This document shows, piece after piece, positions 29,787 to 39,534 of a DNA stretch of 64,000 nucleotides. How positions within the stretch are numbered: position 1 is the stretch's first letter; each line of letters starts with the position of its first letter. The stretch covers positions 1-64,000 of the forward strand of contig JAHDVF020000171.1 of assembly GCA_022606425.2 (NCBI GenBank), in the 5' to 3' direction. The notes below the pieces were generated by a model. It saw only the letters and a program-made list of their open reading frames with translations, was not told where the DNA came from and did not search any database. The DNA is from Lepidostoma basale. Taxonomy: Eukaryota; Arthropoda; Insecta; Trichoptera; Lepidostomatidae. The position numbers and the translations under genes were made by a program.

Positions 29787-30259
29787 AAAATAATGTCTGA
29801 TCTTTGTGTCCGCGAGTAGCCAAGCGCGGAGGCTGGGAGTCGCTCTATTCACATTACAAGGTAATGTGAACCATTCTTCCAACGGACAAAACAAAAAACT
29901 GAACCGATCAAACAAAAATGTATTTCATTTTGTGTGCTTGCCATAATGATATCTTGCATAAATTATTATTATCAACTTCATAATATAATTCGTGTAATTA
30001 AAATTTTATGGTACATTCGGTGTGTAAATATTTAGGTTAACGCCAAAAGTAGTCAACCTATTTTATATTTAATAAAATAAGTAAAAAATAAAGAAAATAA
30101 AAAAAAGTTTTCTTTTATAAATGTATATTTCTAGTGAAGTGAAAATCTTCTGTACCAAAAGATGGCAGCGAGCTGCCAAAACCGTCTAAGATTCAAGGAT
30201 TAGGCATTAGTGGATTTTAACTAAATATACATTTAAAAAATAATGTCTGATCTTTGTGT
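29787..30259. repeat. Direct repeats of 23 bp flanking a 427-bp segment
   Basis: The same 23 bases (AAAATAATGTCTGATCTTTG plus TGT) occur at 29787-29809 and 30237-30259. The segment between ends in an HH-c unit and an A-rich run. It could be an insertion with a long target duplication. Confidence 0.6.
30155..30186 (+). repeat. HH-c hammerhead-like motif
   Basis: CCAAAAGA, extra T, stem GGCAG..CTGCC (5 bp, loop CGAG), then AAAACCGTC. The stem is perfect but the CUGAUGA and GAAA boxes are altered. Confidence 0.55.
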
Positions 30260-30261
30260 AT

Positions 30262-30525
30262 GATAGTGTATGATGATGTGTATGATAGAGTGTCGAATGA
30301 AAATATAAGAAGTGAATGCGGTGCGAATGATGGTGTCATGAACAAAATAATGAAAGGATCATTAAGATGGTTTGGACGTATTGAAAGAATGAATGTAGAA
30401 AGAATGGTAAAAAAATTATATGTTAATGATGTAAATGGAACCAGAAACAGAGGAAGACCGAGGAAAACGTGACACGATCAAATAAATCAAATATTAAATG
30501 CCGGCCATGTGAGGGGTCAGAGAAA
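30262..30525 (+). mobile_element. LINE-A fragment
   Basis: VSNENIRSECGANDGVMNKI, MKGSLRWFGRIERMNVERMV, KKLYVNDVNGTRNRGRPRKT, then a stop in place of Trp. It ends inside the coding region at 'gtgaggggtcagagaaatc' without a tail. Confidence 0.82.
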
Positions 30526-30529
30526 TCTT

Positions 30530-31840
30530 TCTTTCTTAACCGCCCTACCTTCAGGTAATTTTCCGAGACACGTGCAAAATAGCAGGTTTTTATTAATTAA
30601 ATTTAATTATATTCCTAACAGTTTGTACATTTTAGGTACATTACTTTTTCTCAAGCGCGTACGTGATACGGGATATCGCAGAATGGTACAGTCACAGTGA
30701 ACGTATCACGTACGTTTAAATACGTAGGGTAGTTAAATATTATAAATTGAATATGGAGTTTTATATCATTTTCAACAAACAATGTATAAGTGATATATGC
30801 GAACGTGATTTGATAACTATTGATTGATACGATTCGGCTGCATCTTATTACGTGTAATTACAATGTCTTTATACACTCGTGATACGCTGCAAGCTATCAC
30901 ATGCCAGGTTGTCTGTACAGTGATGCGGCTTATTACAAACAATTATTGTAATTCGAACCTAGTATCGATATAAACAGAAGCGTTGTACGTGCCGGTAATT
31001 TCCTCTAACGAGTCATGAACGAACGATTATCGGATAGATTTTCTCTCAGAATATTAATTTAAGGTTTTCCCGGGTACATCCCAAGACCACACAACAGAAT
31101 TATGGTATGTAAACTACATGTAATACTCGTAATAAGGAATTTACGATATCTTCTTTATCATGCAAATATCTCTTCTTGGTTGCCGGCTTATTAACCCTTC
31201 CTTCCCTATGATGGGTATCTTCTACACGTTGCTTCTAATAACCATCAATATCTCTATAAATATAATAATTACAAGGTTAAGATTTTAGGTATTCCTCCAT
31301 AATATATTTACGCATTCATTTAAATAATAATAATCAGAATTTATCGGATACATCGGAGGTATTTTGCGAACATCGAAAACAAATTCGCGTATAAACTATT
31401 ATATGTGTGCGAATGTGCGACACTATATTCGCGTCTCACTCTTGCATACTTCACTGTGGAAGCGCGAGGAGCTCAATGTTCTCACTGCCGCCAGCAGTAG
31501 CTCTCGGGCTTACAACCAGACTGAAACTACGCTCGTTTCGTGAGCGTTGCCAGATTGTTTTTTTAATGTTTTCAGCAAATAAATCTCAATTATTATAATT
31601 TTTGACTTCAATTATTATTAATTAAGGGGATAAGCTATGAATGTTCTTATTTTTCCGATTTAAAATCGCTAATTTTTGATTGGGCACTGACTACCCAACA
31701 CAGGAACGCGCATTTTTATTTAAGCACCGTAAGGGAAAGGTTAATAAAGATACATATTTATTGTTAGGGCATATACTTTGTACCTTACTAAGTAACTAAC
31801 CATAAACAAATGATGTTGATCACAGAATAATAGTAGGGTG
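30530..31840. other. Unrecognised intergenic sequence
   Basis: About 1.3 kb without a supported gene or known repeat. It is less AT-biased near 31380-31560. I looked for a further GH1 exon on the minus strand here and did not find one. Confidence 0.4.
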
Positions 31841-31844
31841 GCTG

Positions 31845-32355
31845 ATATTTAGATCTATGACAGAAGTGTTATGTGACCCAAAAATGCCTGTTAAACTAAA
31901 AGGAAAAGTATACCAGACTATCGTCAGACCTGCGATTATGTACGGCTCCAAGTGTTGGACAATGTACAGCTGCTACACTAGGCAACTGGAAATGGCAGAA
32001 ATGCGAATGCTGAGGTATTGCTGAGAGACAAAATAAAAAGTTCACGCATTCGGGGTAGTCTGGAAGTTACTGCTATAAATAGTAAGCTTGAAGAAAGGCA
32101 GATGAGATGGTACAGACATATTAAACGGAGACCACCAGACCACACAGTAAATAGAGCTTTGTCTGTGAATCTTTCTCGTCAACCATCCAGAGAAAGACCT
32201 AGGAATACGTGGATGATTCAATGCAATAGCGTCATGCAGAGAAATGGCTTGAGTGAAGGTGATACTTAAAACCTTATTAAGTACCTGAGATCGAGAAGAG
32301 CCGACCCCAACATTCAACACAGACAATGAGTTGGGTTAGCGCCAAGAAGAAGAAG
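31845..32355 (+). mobile_element. LINE-E C-terminal remnant
   Basis: Reads 'cctgttaaactaaaaggaaa' (LKGKVYQT), TIVRPAIMYGSKCWTMY, QLEMAEMRMLRYC, RGSLEVTAINSKLEERQMRW, YRHIKRRPPDHTVNRAL, SRERPRNTWMIQ, then 'gagttgggttagcgccaaga' and a GAAGAAGAAG tail. The typical order of an insect LINE C-terminus; shifts near 32010 and 32265. Confidence 0.75.
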
Positions 32356-32437
32356 ATACCATAAACAAAGTTTTATAATTTAACAGTTTAAAATATAATA
32401 TATGATCGTAAAACAAATATGGCAGATCGTAAAACAT

Positions 32438-32669
32438 GACCTTGGTGGCAGAGTGATGAGAGCTCTGACTTCCATACCGAAGGTTCCGGGTTCGATTCCC
32501 GGCAACGGCAGTGTGATTGTCATACTGTCTTTGGTCTGGTGTAGAATTCACGTGACAATAAAATGACGATAGATTGGCTAACTATCACATGTCATGAGAA
32601 TCAATATACTAGCTAAAATAAATTCTATACAATAATTGGGTTCAAACGACCTGTTGTATACAAGGGAAT
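32438..32669 (+). mobile_element. SINE-1
   Basis: Head GACCTTGGTGGCAGAGTGAT (A-box with one change) and GGTTCCGGGTTCGATTCCCG (B-box), body 'cgtgacaataaaatgacgat', tail 'gggttcaaacgacctgttgt' and ATACAAGGGAATAAAAG. Same subtype as 26675-26915. Confidence 0.9.
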
Positions 32670-32898
32670 AAAAGTTGTGTCAACGATTTAATTTCAGGTA
32701 TACTGTTTTTTTTAAATGAGTTTTTATTGTTTATAAATGGTACAAAAATGGTTTGATATAATATTACAAATAAGTATGTATCTATTTTTTTTTATTTCGT
32801 TTCTCTTACTCTCCTTATGAAGGAAATTCCTTGTGCTAAGGAGAGGATAGGATACTATATTTAATATTCATAATTGTTGACTTTATAATATGACTTAC

Positions 32899-32996
32899 CG
32901 GCCACGTTCCAGCCTCCCTCAATCTGGTAAGCAGCTGTAGCTACTCCGAACTGGAAGCTGTCGGGGAATCTTCTCAGTTGCTCGTGACACACGACA
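32899..32996 (-). CDS. Exon 2 of a family 1 glycoside hydrolase (beta-glucosidase/myrosinase-like)
   Basis: A 98-bp exon on the minus strand. The acceptor TTTTTCAG precedes it and the donor GTAAGT follows. It encodes [17 protein letters not shown] followed by [16 protein letters not shown]. The stretch from FQFG to EGG fits the known N-terminal signature of GH1 enzymes, which lies in the first strand of the TIM barrel and includes the sugar-binding Gln. GH1 enzymes hydrolyse beta-glycosides; insect members are mostly secreted gut enzymes. Its entry phase (one base completing a codon) fits exon 1 at 43596-43639, giving Ser at the joint. The catalytic Glu residues lie in later exons not found here. 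It could also be an isolated pseudogene exon, but both splice sites and the reading frame are clean. Confidence 0.88.
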
Positions 32997-33149
32997 CTGA
33001 AAAACATCAAAATATCAACTTTTAGCTTACTGAAACCAGTTTATCATTTATCATATGCGAGGATACCTGATGCGTATCAATAATTAATGCTAAATATTCT
33101 TCAATTAAAGTTGTTAATCTCTAATTATAATAAAAGGTTCTTGTTAATA

Positions 33150-33260
33150 GGTTCCCAACCGGTCTGTACCGCCCCCCAGTGAGCACCGGTGCTGTTCAAG
33201 GGGGCGCGGGCGTCAAGACAGTCAATGGGGACGTCGTGGTGTAATTATTTATTAAATTAA
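33150..33260 (+). repeat. hAT-like MITE end
   Basis: AGGTTCCCAACCGGTCTG followed by GC-rich 'accgccccccagtgagcacc' and 'gggggcgcgggcg'. It has the shape of one end of a GC-rich hAT MITE; the other end and a target duplication were not found. Confidence 0.35.
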
Positions 33261-33353
33261 TAATGAAATATTGTATTTTGAGCAGAGAATTCATAAAAAA
33301 AATTTATATCAAATCAAATCTTTAATTTATTATGTTTCATCGTTTTTGACTCT

Positions 33354-33616
33354 ATATCGTCGGTTCAAAGGTAAAACTCATTAAGTGACATTTGAATTAT
33401 TTATTAATTTTTTTGCAATTTCTGATCAGACTTGTGAATTCTACGTCAGAAAGTAATCACCAAGTGTTTTTATTAAAGAATAACTGTTATTCTTTAATAA
33501 ATACACATGGTGATTGTTTTCTGACGTAGAATTCACAAGTCTGATGCGGAAGTTGCAAAAAAATGAGAAAAATTTGAAATGTCACTTAATGAGTTTTACC
33601 TTTGAACCGACAATAT
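33354..33616. repeat. 263-bp palindromic (foldback) element
   Basis: Two arms of about 125 bp, nearly exact complements, meet near 33485 (TTAAAGAATAAC and GTTATTCTTTAA). Outer ends are CGGTTCAAAGGTAAAACTC and GAGTTTTACCTTTGAACCG. Both arms contain 'gacttgtgaattctacgtca' or its complement. It encodes nothing convincing. A foldback MITE is the simplest reading. Confidence 0.85.
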
Positions 33617-33734
33617 TATGTGTAATTGTTCCCTCTAATTATGAGTATTATTATTTATTATTATACATATTTTCCACCTTAAATATTTTCTCCTATAAAT
33701 AGTAACTAACCGTTATTTTAATTTTAAAAATTAG

Positions 33735-33800
33735 GTACCTAACTCAACTCTAGCCAGAATTTCAAAATTATATCAAAGAAATTATTCAAATTGATATAGG
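33735..33800 (-). mobile_element. N family 5' piece
   Basis: 'agaaattattcaaattgata' and 'ggaacaaat' match the 5' end of N copies at 35395-35432 and 48980-49022. Orientation follows those copies. Confidence 0.4.
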
Positions 33801-33873
33801 AACAAATACACACAAAGGTTCGAAAAATCACGAAAATTTGACATTTGATATATACCTAATATTATTGCAACAC

Positions 33874-33909
33874 CTGATGATGTCAACATAGTTTGACGAA
33901 ACAGTTGTC
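33874..33909 (+). ncRNA. HH-d hammerhead ribozyme-like motif, core bases intact
   Basis: CTGATGA, one extra T, stem II GTCAA..TTGAC (5 bp), GAAA, then ACAGTTGT, which can fold as stem III (A-U, C-G, A-U with a two-base loop), and C17. All conserved hammerhead core positions are present. Next to the core, stem I has C-G, A-C mismatch, C-G and A-U. The flanking sequence 'gcgtaaaataaaaatacaat' is shared with the copy at 53.5 kb. Confidence 0.65.
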
Positions 33910-33974
33910 GCGTAAAATAAAAATACAATTGTCATACCTACATAAAACTTTTTTTTTTTAATTTAGCGGTTTAC

Positions 33975-34095
33975 AAACATGAGGTATCTATTTGTAAAAT
34001 ACCAGGAACGCAAGAGAGGTGGTTCGACTTTAGGAAGACAAGATACTCTCTCAAGTCAAGAACATTTGTCTTCTGAACCTACTTTAACTTATATG
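33975..34095 (-). mobile_element. LINE-J 3' fragment
   Basis: 'ataccaggaacgcaagagag', 'tggttcgactttaggaagac' and 'ctcaagtcaagaaca' are the complement of the LINE-J end at 23400-23490. There is no tail repeat at the left, so it is internal. Confidence 0.6.
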
Positions 34096-34339
34096 AAAGG
34101 CACAGTTATCAAGATATTCTTCCCTAAATATGTTTATTGTTTTTCATTATTTCTCATTAGACAAAGCTGCCTGTTGAGAACCGCTGAATTGCATATTTAC
34201 TTTACATTTCATTATATAAATTATACCTACTATTACAGAAAACAAACTTTGCATTCAGATACTTATGATTTAACCATCACAAGGTATTATAGATAAATAA
34301 ATGACCGAAACAAATATTGACTTATTTAACTAACAGGCA

Positions 34340-34650
34340 GAGACAGCACCTAATTGAAAATATCCTGGCTCATCTGGCTAGGTTTGGTGAATCGGGGTGC
34401 TGGGAGCAAAAGGCGCAGGATCGAGGAGCTTTAGGAAAATCATCAAGGAGGCTAAAACTCTTCAAAAGTTGTAAGATCATAGGAAGTGAGAAATAATATA
34501 TTGGCTTATACATAACCCTTGAGGTGATTACATTACATTCTTATGCAGATTGCATTAACATGAATGCAATTTGCATAAGACAGAGTGGCGTGGAAGCGAA
34601 TGGAGGACGATTTGTCCAAGAGTGGACGGGAATAGGCTGATGAAGAAGAA
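34340..34650 (+). mobile_element. Possible LINE remnant
   Basis: 'ctggctcatctggctaggtt', 'agtggcgtggaagcgaatgg' and the GAAGAAGAAGAA end resemble the end of a LINE C-terminus (GHLARM, WR...), split by AT-rich sequence. Weak. Confidence 0.35.
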
Positions 34651-34783
34651 GAATAAATAAACGTTTTAAATTTGTAGATTTAGATATTTTTCTTATCACC
34701 TTTAATTTTTTTAATATTTGCCTTAAACAAAAAAGTTAACTAATATTTGTGAAATGTATACTTATATCTGTGTTATAAGCGTG

Positions 34784-34880
34784 CGCTTAACCCAACCAAT
34801 GACAGGTCATAAGTCCTGTAAACACCTTGATCATCCATATTCAGTTTCCAGTTTGTTTCTTCGTCTCTATTGAGATACAA
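34784..34880 (+). mobile_element. T MITE right end
   Basis: 'cttaacccaaccaatgacag', 'gtcataagtcctgtaaacac', then the terminal repeat CTTCGTCTCTATTGAGATAC ending CAA, followed by TTAA at 34881-34884. The left part is missing. Confidence 0.7.
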
Positions 34881-34897
34881 TTAAAAATTTAAAAAGT

Positions 34898-35432
34898 TAA
34901 CTAACTAACTAACTAACCATCATGCCGTCTCCCTGAAAGGGTAGGCAGAAAGAATGAACTGTCACACTTTTACTGATGCAGCACTTCATCCTTCTCTTTT
35001 CGCCCCGCGGGAAACGCGATGTGATGGGTTGCGAACCTCATCGCCACTAATAGGCATCTCCCGCGCACACTTCGATCGTCCAACACCCACAAAATAAATC
35101 TAAAACAAATAATATAAAATACAATGATATAAAATAAAATAACAAAATAAAAATAATTTAACACAAAATGTTCTTTTTAGATGGTGCACATATTGTCTAT
35201 TTATTTTATTATATGTTCCACGTATCCACCGTTTTTTTTATGTAATAACACATAATGTTTTTTTTCGATGTTGCATATGTTGACATAGACGATCCGGACT
35301 TTTGTGTTTATTTAATTTATGTTACACGTATCCACCGTTTTTTAAATTATCTGTAATTAGGCACTTAACCAGCAAGATTATTAAAATAATATTGAAGAAA
35401 TTATTCAAATTGTCATTGGAACAAATGAAAAA
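34898..35432 (-). mobile_element. N family, longest copy
   Basis: About 535 bp. The 3' end (plus-strand left) is the complement of (GTTA)n, GTGATGG and the hairpin region shared with LINE-A. Then the N body: CCGCGGGAAACGCGATGTG, AATAGGCATCTCCCGCG, 'cacaaaataaatctaaaaca', 'tagatggtgcacatattgtc', 'cacgtatccaccg' (twice), and the 5' end 'gaagaaattattcaaattgt'. No coding sequence. A short duplication of the 'tgttccacgtatccaccg' part lies inside. Confidence 0.8.
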
Positions 35433-35439
35433 TTTATTA

Positions 35440-35780
35440 TTTTTATTATGTAATAAAGTTTATATTTAGATCACTTTAATTATTATTAGCTGCTCGCGGG
35501 TATGTGTAACAAATGTAATTAGTATAGTGTGTGGCAATTTCCGATCATGTATGATGTATAAATGTATAATATAATCAACGACTCTTATTTGTAAACATTC
35601 TGTGCATCGCGGGTTATAAGACTCGGCGAAGGCCGATCTCCGTCGCGGTCATTTTGCTTTCACTTTAGCAATACTCTGGGGACCACTGCGCTAAGTACCT
35701 GGGTCACCTTAACTAAACGGTTGGCAACCGGCATACCTCTAGTATTATCAACACTCATTAATCAACATAAGAAATATATA
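35440..35780. other. No recognised feature
   Basis: The first part is AT-rich. 35590-35750 is more balanced ('aggccgatctccgtcgcggt', 'ggttggcaaccggcatacct') but gives no match or frame I can support. Confidence 0.4.
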
Positions 35781-35784
35781 ACAA

Positions 35785-35862
35785 ATGAAAACGTCGGTTC
35801 TCTAGAAGTTTTATTATATTTTATGTGAATGACATGTTTCCCCTGTCTAAGGCATTTATCAA
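35785..35862 (-). repeat. HH-a copy
   Basis: Outer arm 'aaatgaaaacgtcggttctc', then TGACATGTTTCCCCTG. On the minus strand 35831-35862: TTGATAA, AT, GCCTTAGACAGGG, GAAACATGTC. A small duplication 'gattccttagacaggtgaat' follows. Confidence 0.6.
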
Positions 35863-35899
35863 TGATTCCTTAGACAGGTGAATAATCATCCAGAAATTC

Positions 35900-36635
35900 T
35901 TCTTCGTCTTCTTCTTCTTCTTCTTCAAGTGCCCTGTTGGGTCCCCCTAACGTTGGCGATCACCTCGGCGAACCTGTCCCTGTCCCGCGCCGCTCGGAAC
36001 AGCTCCTCCACACTTCGGATGCCGGTCCACTCCCTCGCGTTTTGCAGCCAGGACATTTGTCTCCTTCCGGGCCCTCGGCGTTCCTCAATATTCCCCTCCA
36101 ATATCAGTTGGAGGAGGTGGTACTTTTCCCCACGCAGTATATGACCCAGATGTGAGATCTTTCGAATCTTGATAGTTGATAACAGTTCCCTGTCAACTCT
36201 AGCTCGCCTCAGGACTTCAGCATTGGTAACCATGTCTGTCCAGGGAACTCTGAGCATTCGGCGATGGAGCCACATTTCAAATACTTCCAGTCTGTTCATT
36301 GAGTTAACTTTCAAAATCCACGTTTCACATCCATACAATAAAACAGACCACACATAGCATTTGATCATTCTCTGACGGAGTTTCAAGTTTACATTATCAT
36401 TGCAGAAGAGTGATTTCATTTTATTAAATGTAGCTCTTGCTGCCACAATTCTGCATTTTATCTCTACATCTGGGTCAAGAGATTGCGTTAGTATGCTGCC
36501 GAAGTATTTAAATTTTTCCACCCTTTCAACGTTACGGCCGTTCAAATGCAATACTGATCCACTGTAGTCAAGCCGTCTGAATGTCATCCATTTGGTTTTA
36601 CTGAAATTTATTGTTAGCCCCAATTTTCACCGGAC
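35900..36635 (-). mobile_element. LINE-B C-terminal region, open frame of 232 codons
   Basis: Minus strand, open from 36623 to the natural stop at 35925. It starts within the reverse transcriptase at MGLTINFSKTKWMTFRRLDY (motif D region), runs through FKYFGSILTQSLDPDVEIKC, LRQRMIKCYVWSVLLYGCET, MWLHRRMLRVPWTDMVTNAE, LGHILRGEKYHLLQLILEGN, GPGRRQMSWLQNAREWTGIR and SVEELFRAARDRDRFAEVIA, and ends RGTQQGT. A (GAA)n tail follows at 35897-35924. The catalytic YVDD part is cut off. A recent, 5'-truncated insertion. Confidence 0.9.
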
Positions 36636-36639
36636 TCGT

Positions 36640-37090
36640 CAACAAGATTAAGGAGAAAGAAATTATTGAAGTAAAAACGTGGACCCTATAAAATTGATCT
36701 TGCAAGATTTACAGTTCATTATTTAATCAATTTATTATCAATATACTCGTATATTAAAAAAATACATTTTGATAAATGATAATTAAATATTTATCAATAT
36801 TAAAAATCAATATATTTTACGCCATGATAATTTCCAAATGTATATTTTTGACAAGACACGTGTATAAAATACTTTTAATTTATTTAATACGACGTGAAGG
36901 CTAACCGCTCTTATTGATAAATGTTTATCATTTGTCAAATGGCTATCGTGTAAATATCAAAACGTATTTACTATAAGTATATACATATATTTATTTGGTA
37001 GAATTATGTATATGCGTCTTTAAATTAAGGGCGCCATTTATTAGTTATCATGTATTTCAAAGACATCACTACAAATAAAAATATATCCCT
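36640..37090. other. No recognised feature
   Basis: AT-rich with repeated 'tgataaat' words; no supported feature. Confidence 0.4.
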
Positions 37091-37094
37091 TCAA

Positions 37095-37585
37095 TCAAAG
37101 ATGGCAGAACATACTGGAGTTTAGGTGCCAAACCTTGTGTATTGAAGCTGGTAAAATAATTATGAAGTAGAATAAATGCCGAAGAAACGAGATCACTGAG
37201 AAGACTGTGCTGGAAAACGATACATAAAAAAATACCGAACGACGAAAAAAGGAAAAAAAAATGTGCAGCAGATTAAAATTAAAATTAAAAAAGGTTCCAT
37301 GAGATGGTTCGAACATTTGGAACGAATGGATGAGAAAAGATTGCTTAAAATATGGTACACAAGCAGTGTGAGTGGAAAACTAAGGAAAGCATGGCATGAG
37401 AAAATTAATCAAATACTAAAAGACGACCAAATTCGAAGTCGGAAATATCGACGAGCGTGCTTGTAACGATGTATGAATGTAGAGGAATCTGGAGATGTAT
37501 GTCTGGACAGAGCAGTAAGGCAGTGCATCATCCTCTTAACCTTTCCCTTAGGGAACACGACGTCGCGGTGTCGCTAGTTAGTTAT
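37095..37585 (+). mobile_element. LINE-A2 C-terminal copy
   Basis: Starts 'aaagatggcagaacatactg', then KGSMRWFEHLERMDEKRLLK, IWYTSSVSGKLRKAWHEKIN, IRSRKYRRACL and CMNVEESGDVC with changes, and ends GTTAGTTA at 37577-37585. A short deletion removed RSRGRP. Stops upstream. Confidence 0.8.
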
Positions 37586-37909
37586 TTATTAAAAGGGCTG
37601 GAAAATACAGCATTATTTTGTAATGTTTATCCTTATAGAGAATGTTTGCTCCAAGTATAATCTTTAAATGTTTTTTACCGTTTAATTTATAACTTATTAC
37701 GTAAGATTATATTAAATCCGTGATGGGTTTATTGGTCAGTGTAATCCTAATAATGCGTTTTCCTTTTCCTTCTATCAGTAATAGGTTTTTCCAAATAAGG
37801 CAGAAAGCTTTGTTTTACATCAAATCTAAAGTCTTCAATATTATAAGCGTACTTGCAAACAATTATTTAATTATTAAAACTTCTGTTTTTTGAAATCACA
37901 TGTACACTG

Positions 37910-38110
37910 CTTTTTCCACTATTTGGTTTATTTTTCTCGATACGTTTCGAAGACTTTGCACCTTCAACATCAGGAGAGCGATATAAATTTATATCGTTTT
38001 GCCGATGATGAAGGTGTAAATTCTTCGTAACATGTCGAGAAAAATAAACTCAAAAGTAGAAAAAGAAGGAAAATTCATAAAAAAAAAACTGTCATTACGA
38101 AATTCCACGC
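37910..38110. repeat. HH-b inverted pair
   Basis: The minus copy (37939-37973) reads CTGATGT, extra T, stem GAAG..CTTC, then GAAACGTATC. The plus copy (38002-38036) reads CCGATGA, extra T, stem GAAG..CTTC, then GTAACATGTC. Each has one or two core changes. They face each other across 'gcgatataaatttatatcgt', itself a palindrome. Confidence 0.6.
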
Positions 38111-38287
38111 TGTGAACGCCTAAAGTTTATCTAAAAATGTACATAAATTGATACCGCAGTGTTTATTGTTTGTTGAACAATGAAGTAAAACTCCAAATTA
38201 AATATGTAATTATTTTATAACCAGGAAATCATGTTGTTTAATATTATTAATTGTTTCTTGAACAATGATAAAAATCCATTAAATCAT

Positions 38288-38468
38288 TAATACGAATCAA
38301 ATTTTATTTTTTAGATATTTAATTACAATTTATGTGAATGACATGTTTCACTCTTCTAAGGCATTATCAAATGTACACATTTGATAATGCCTTTGAGGGG
38401 CAAAACATTTCATTCCATCTAAAATATGATAAAACTACTAGAAGACAGACGTTTTCATTCATATTAAT
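38288..38468. repeat. HH-a inverted pair
   Basis: The minus copy (38340-38373) has TTGATAA, T, GCCTTAGAAGAGT, GAAACATGTC. The plus copy (38378-38412) has TTGATAA, T, GCCTTTGAGGGGC, AAAACATTT. They are separated by four bases only ('taca'), so the unit is almost a perfect foldback. Confidence 0.65.
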
Positions 38469-38504
38469 TGTTTTTTTTTAGATAAACTAAAGGCGTTAAC
38501 ACTG

Positions 38505-38640
38505 TGGAATTCCATAATGATGATTTTTTATGAATTAAAACACTGTTTTTTTTTCACTTTTAAATGTGTCAGCCTTCGAAACATGTCGAGAAAAATAAAC
38601 TAAAAAAACGAAAATGTTTTAATTCATAAAAATTCGTCAT
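38505..38640 (+). repeat. HH-b fragment
   Basis: 'aaaacactgttttttttcac' and CCTTCGAAACATGTCGAG with the 'aaaataaac' end of HH-b. The CUGAUGA side is missing. Confidence 0.45.
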
Positions 38641-38749
38641 AAATTGTTTTGTATGGATCATCATTGTTCAAGAAACAATATATGGTAAAATTATTTAAAA
38701 TAATGAATAAAAAAAATTTGTGAAAAATCGTATTAAAATGTATATTTTA

Positions 38750-38818
38750 TTAAAATCCACTCATGCTTATGTCTTCAACCGGTTTCGGCAGCTCGCTGTC
38801 ATCTTCTGGTATATGCTA
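38750..38818 (-). repeat. HH-c copy
   Basis: Minus strand: CAGAAGA, extra T, stem GACAG..CTGCC (loop CGAG), then GAAACCGGT. Outer sequence 'aaatccactcatgcttatgt' matches copies at 30.2 and 44.1 kb. Confidence 0.6.
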
Positions 38819-38821
38819 ATG

Positions 38822-38925
38822 TGTACATTTGATAATGCCTTAGAAAGGTGAAACGTGTCATTCCATCAAAAATATAATAAAACTTCTAGAAGACAGACGT
38901 TTTCATTCGTATTAATTTATAATTT
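38822..38925 (+). repeat. HH-a copy
   Basis: 38829-38859: TTGATAA, extra T, stem GCCTT..AAGGT, then GAAACGTGTC, followed by 'attccatcaaaaatataata' and 'acagacgttttcattcgtat'. It directly follows an HH-c copy of the other strand. Confidence 0.65.
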
Positions 38926-38934
38926 TACGTTATT

Positions 38935-39530
38935 TTACTCCATTATTATAATGTACTCGTGATTAATGCAGTTTTAACGAATTCTTCACGTCTTTATTCA
39001 GAAAAGAAAAAACATGTGTTAAAAAGATAAAAATAGTATTTCAATGTACGTTCCCTCTGGAAAATGGCAGAACTAATTTGAATGCATGCAAGGCGCGAAA
39101 ACTCTCATTACAGCAGAAAATTGTAAGTGGCATGTTCTTTATTACTTCCTAGCTGTGGATCGCTGTACACATATTTCCTAATTACCCAAGGCCATGGCGA
39201 GATAATGCCGCGACTTTAACTGAATATTACAGACTTGAGCAAATTTTCTCACTAACTGCCTATCTGATATCAATAAACAAATCTCTATCTGAGAGCCTTT
39301 AAGTCTTAAGTGAATTATTGTCCGAAAAAAATTATGATGGTCATACCCGATTTTTATAATGCATTGAGTACGTCCAGGGTAATTTTGTATATCTGCACAT
39401 ATACTCGTATTGTGTCAATGATAACATAATATTTATGTAACTAATTTCGGCCAAAAATTCATGTTATTTGAAATTTCGTGGTAGAAGTTCTTTAGTAAAT
39501 AATACAATTTTAGTAACATTGGATTTTTTT
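38935..39530. other. No recognised feature
   Basis: AT-rich sequence. 39060-39230 is more balanced but gives no exon-like frame with splice sites. The 5' arm of an HH-c unit ('gaaatttcgtggtagaagtt') is at 39470-39495. Confidence 0.4.
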
Positions 39531-39534
39531 AAAT

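Noticed and set aside
30530..31840. A third GH1 exon
   Set aside because: I searched by eye for the next conserved GH1 segment on the minus strand to the left of exon 2 and saw no matching frame with splice sites.
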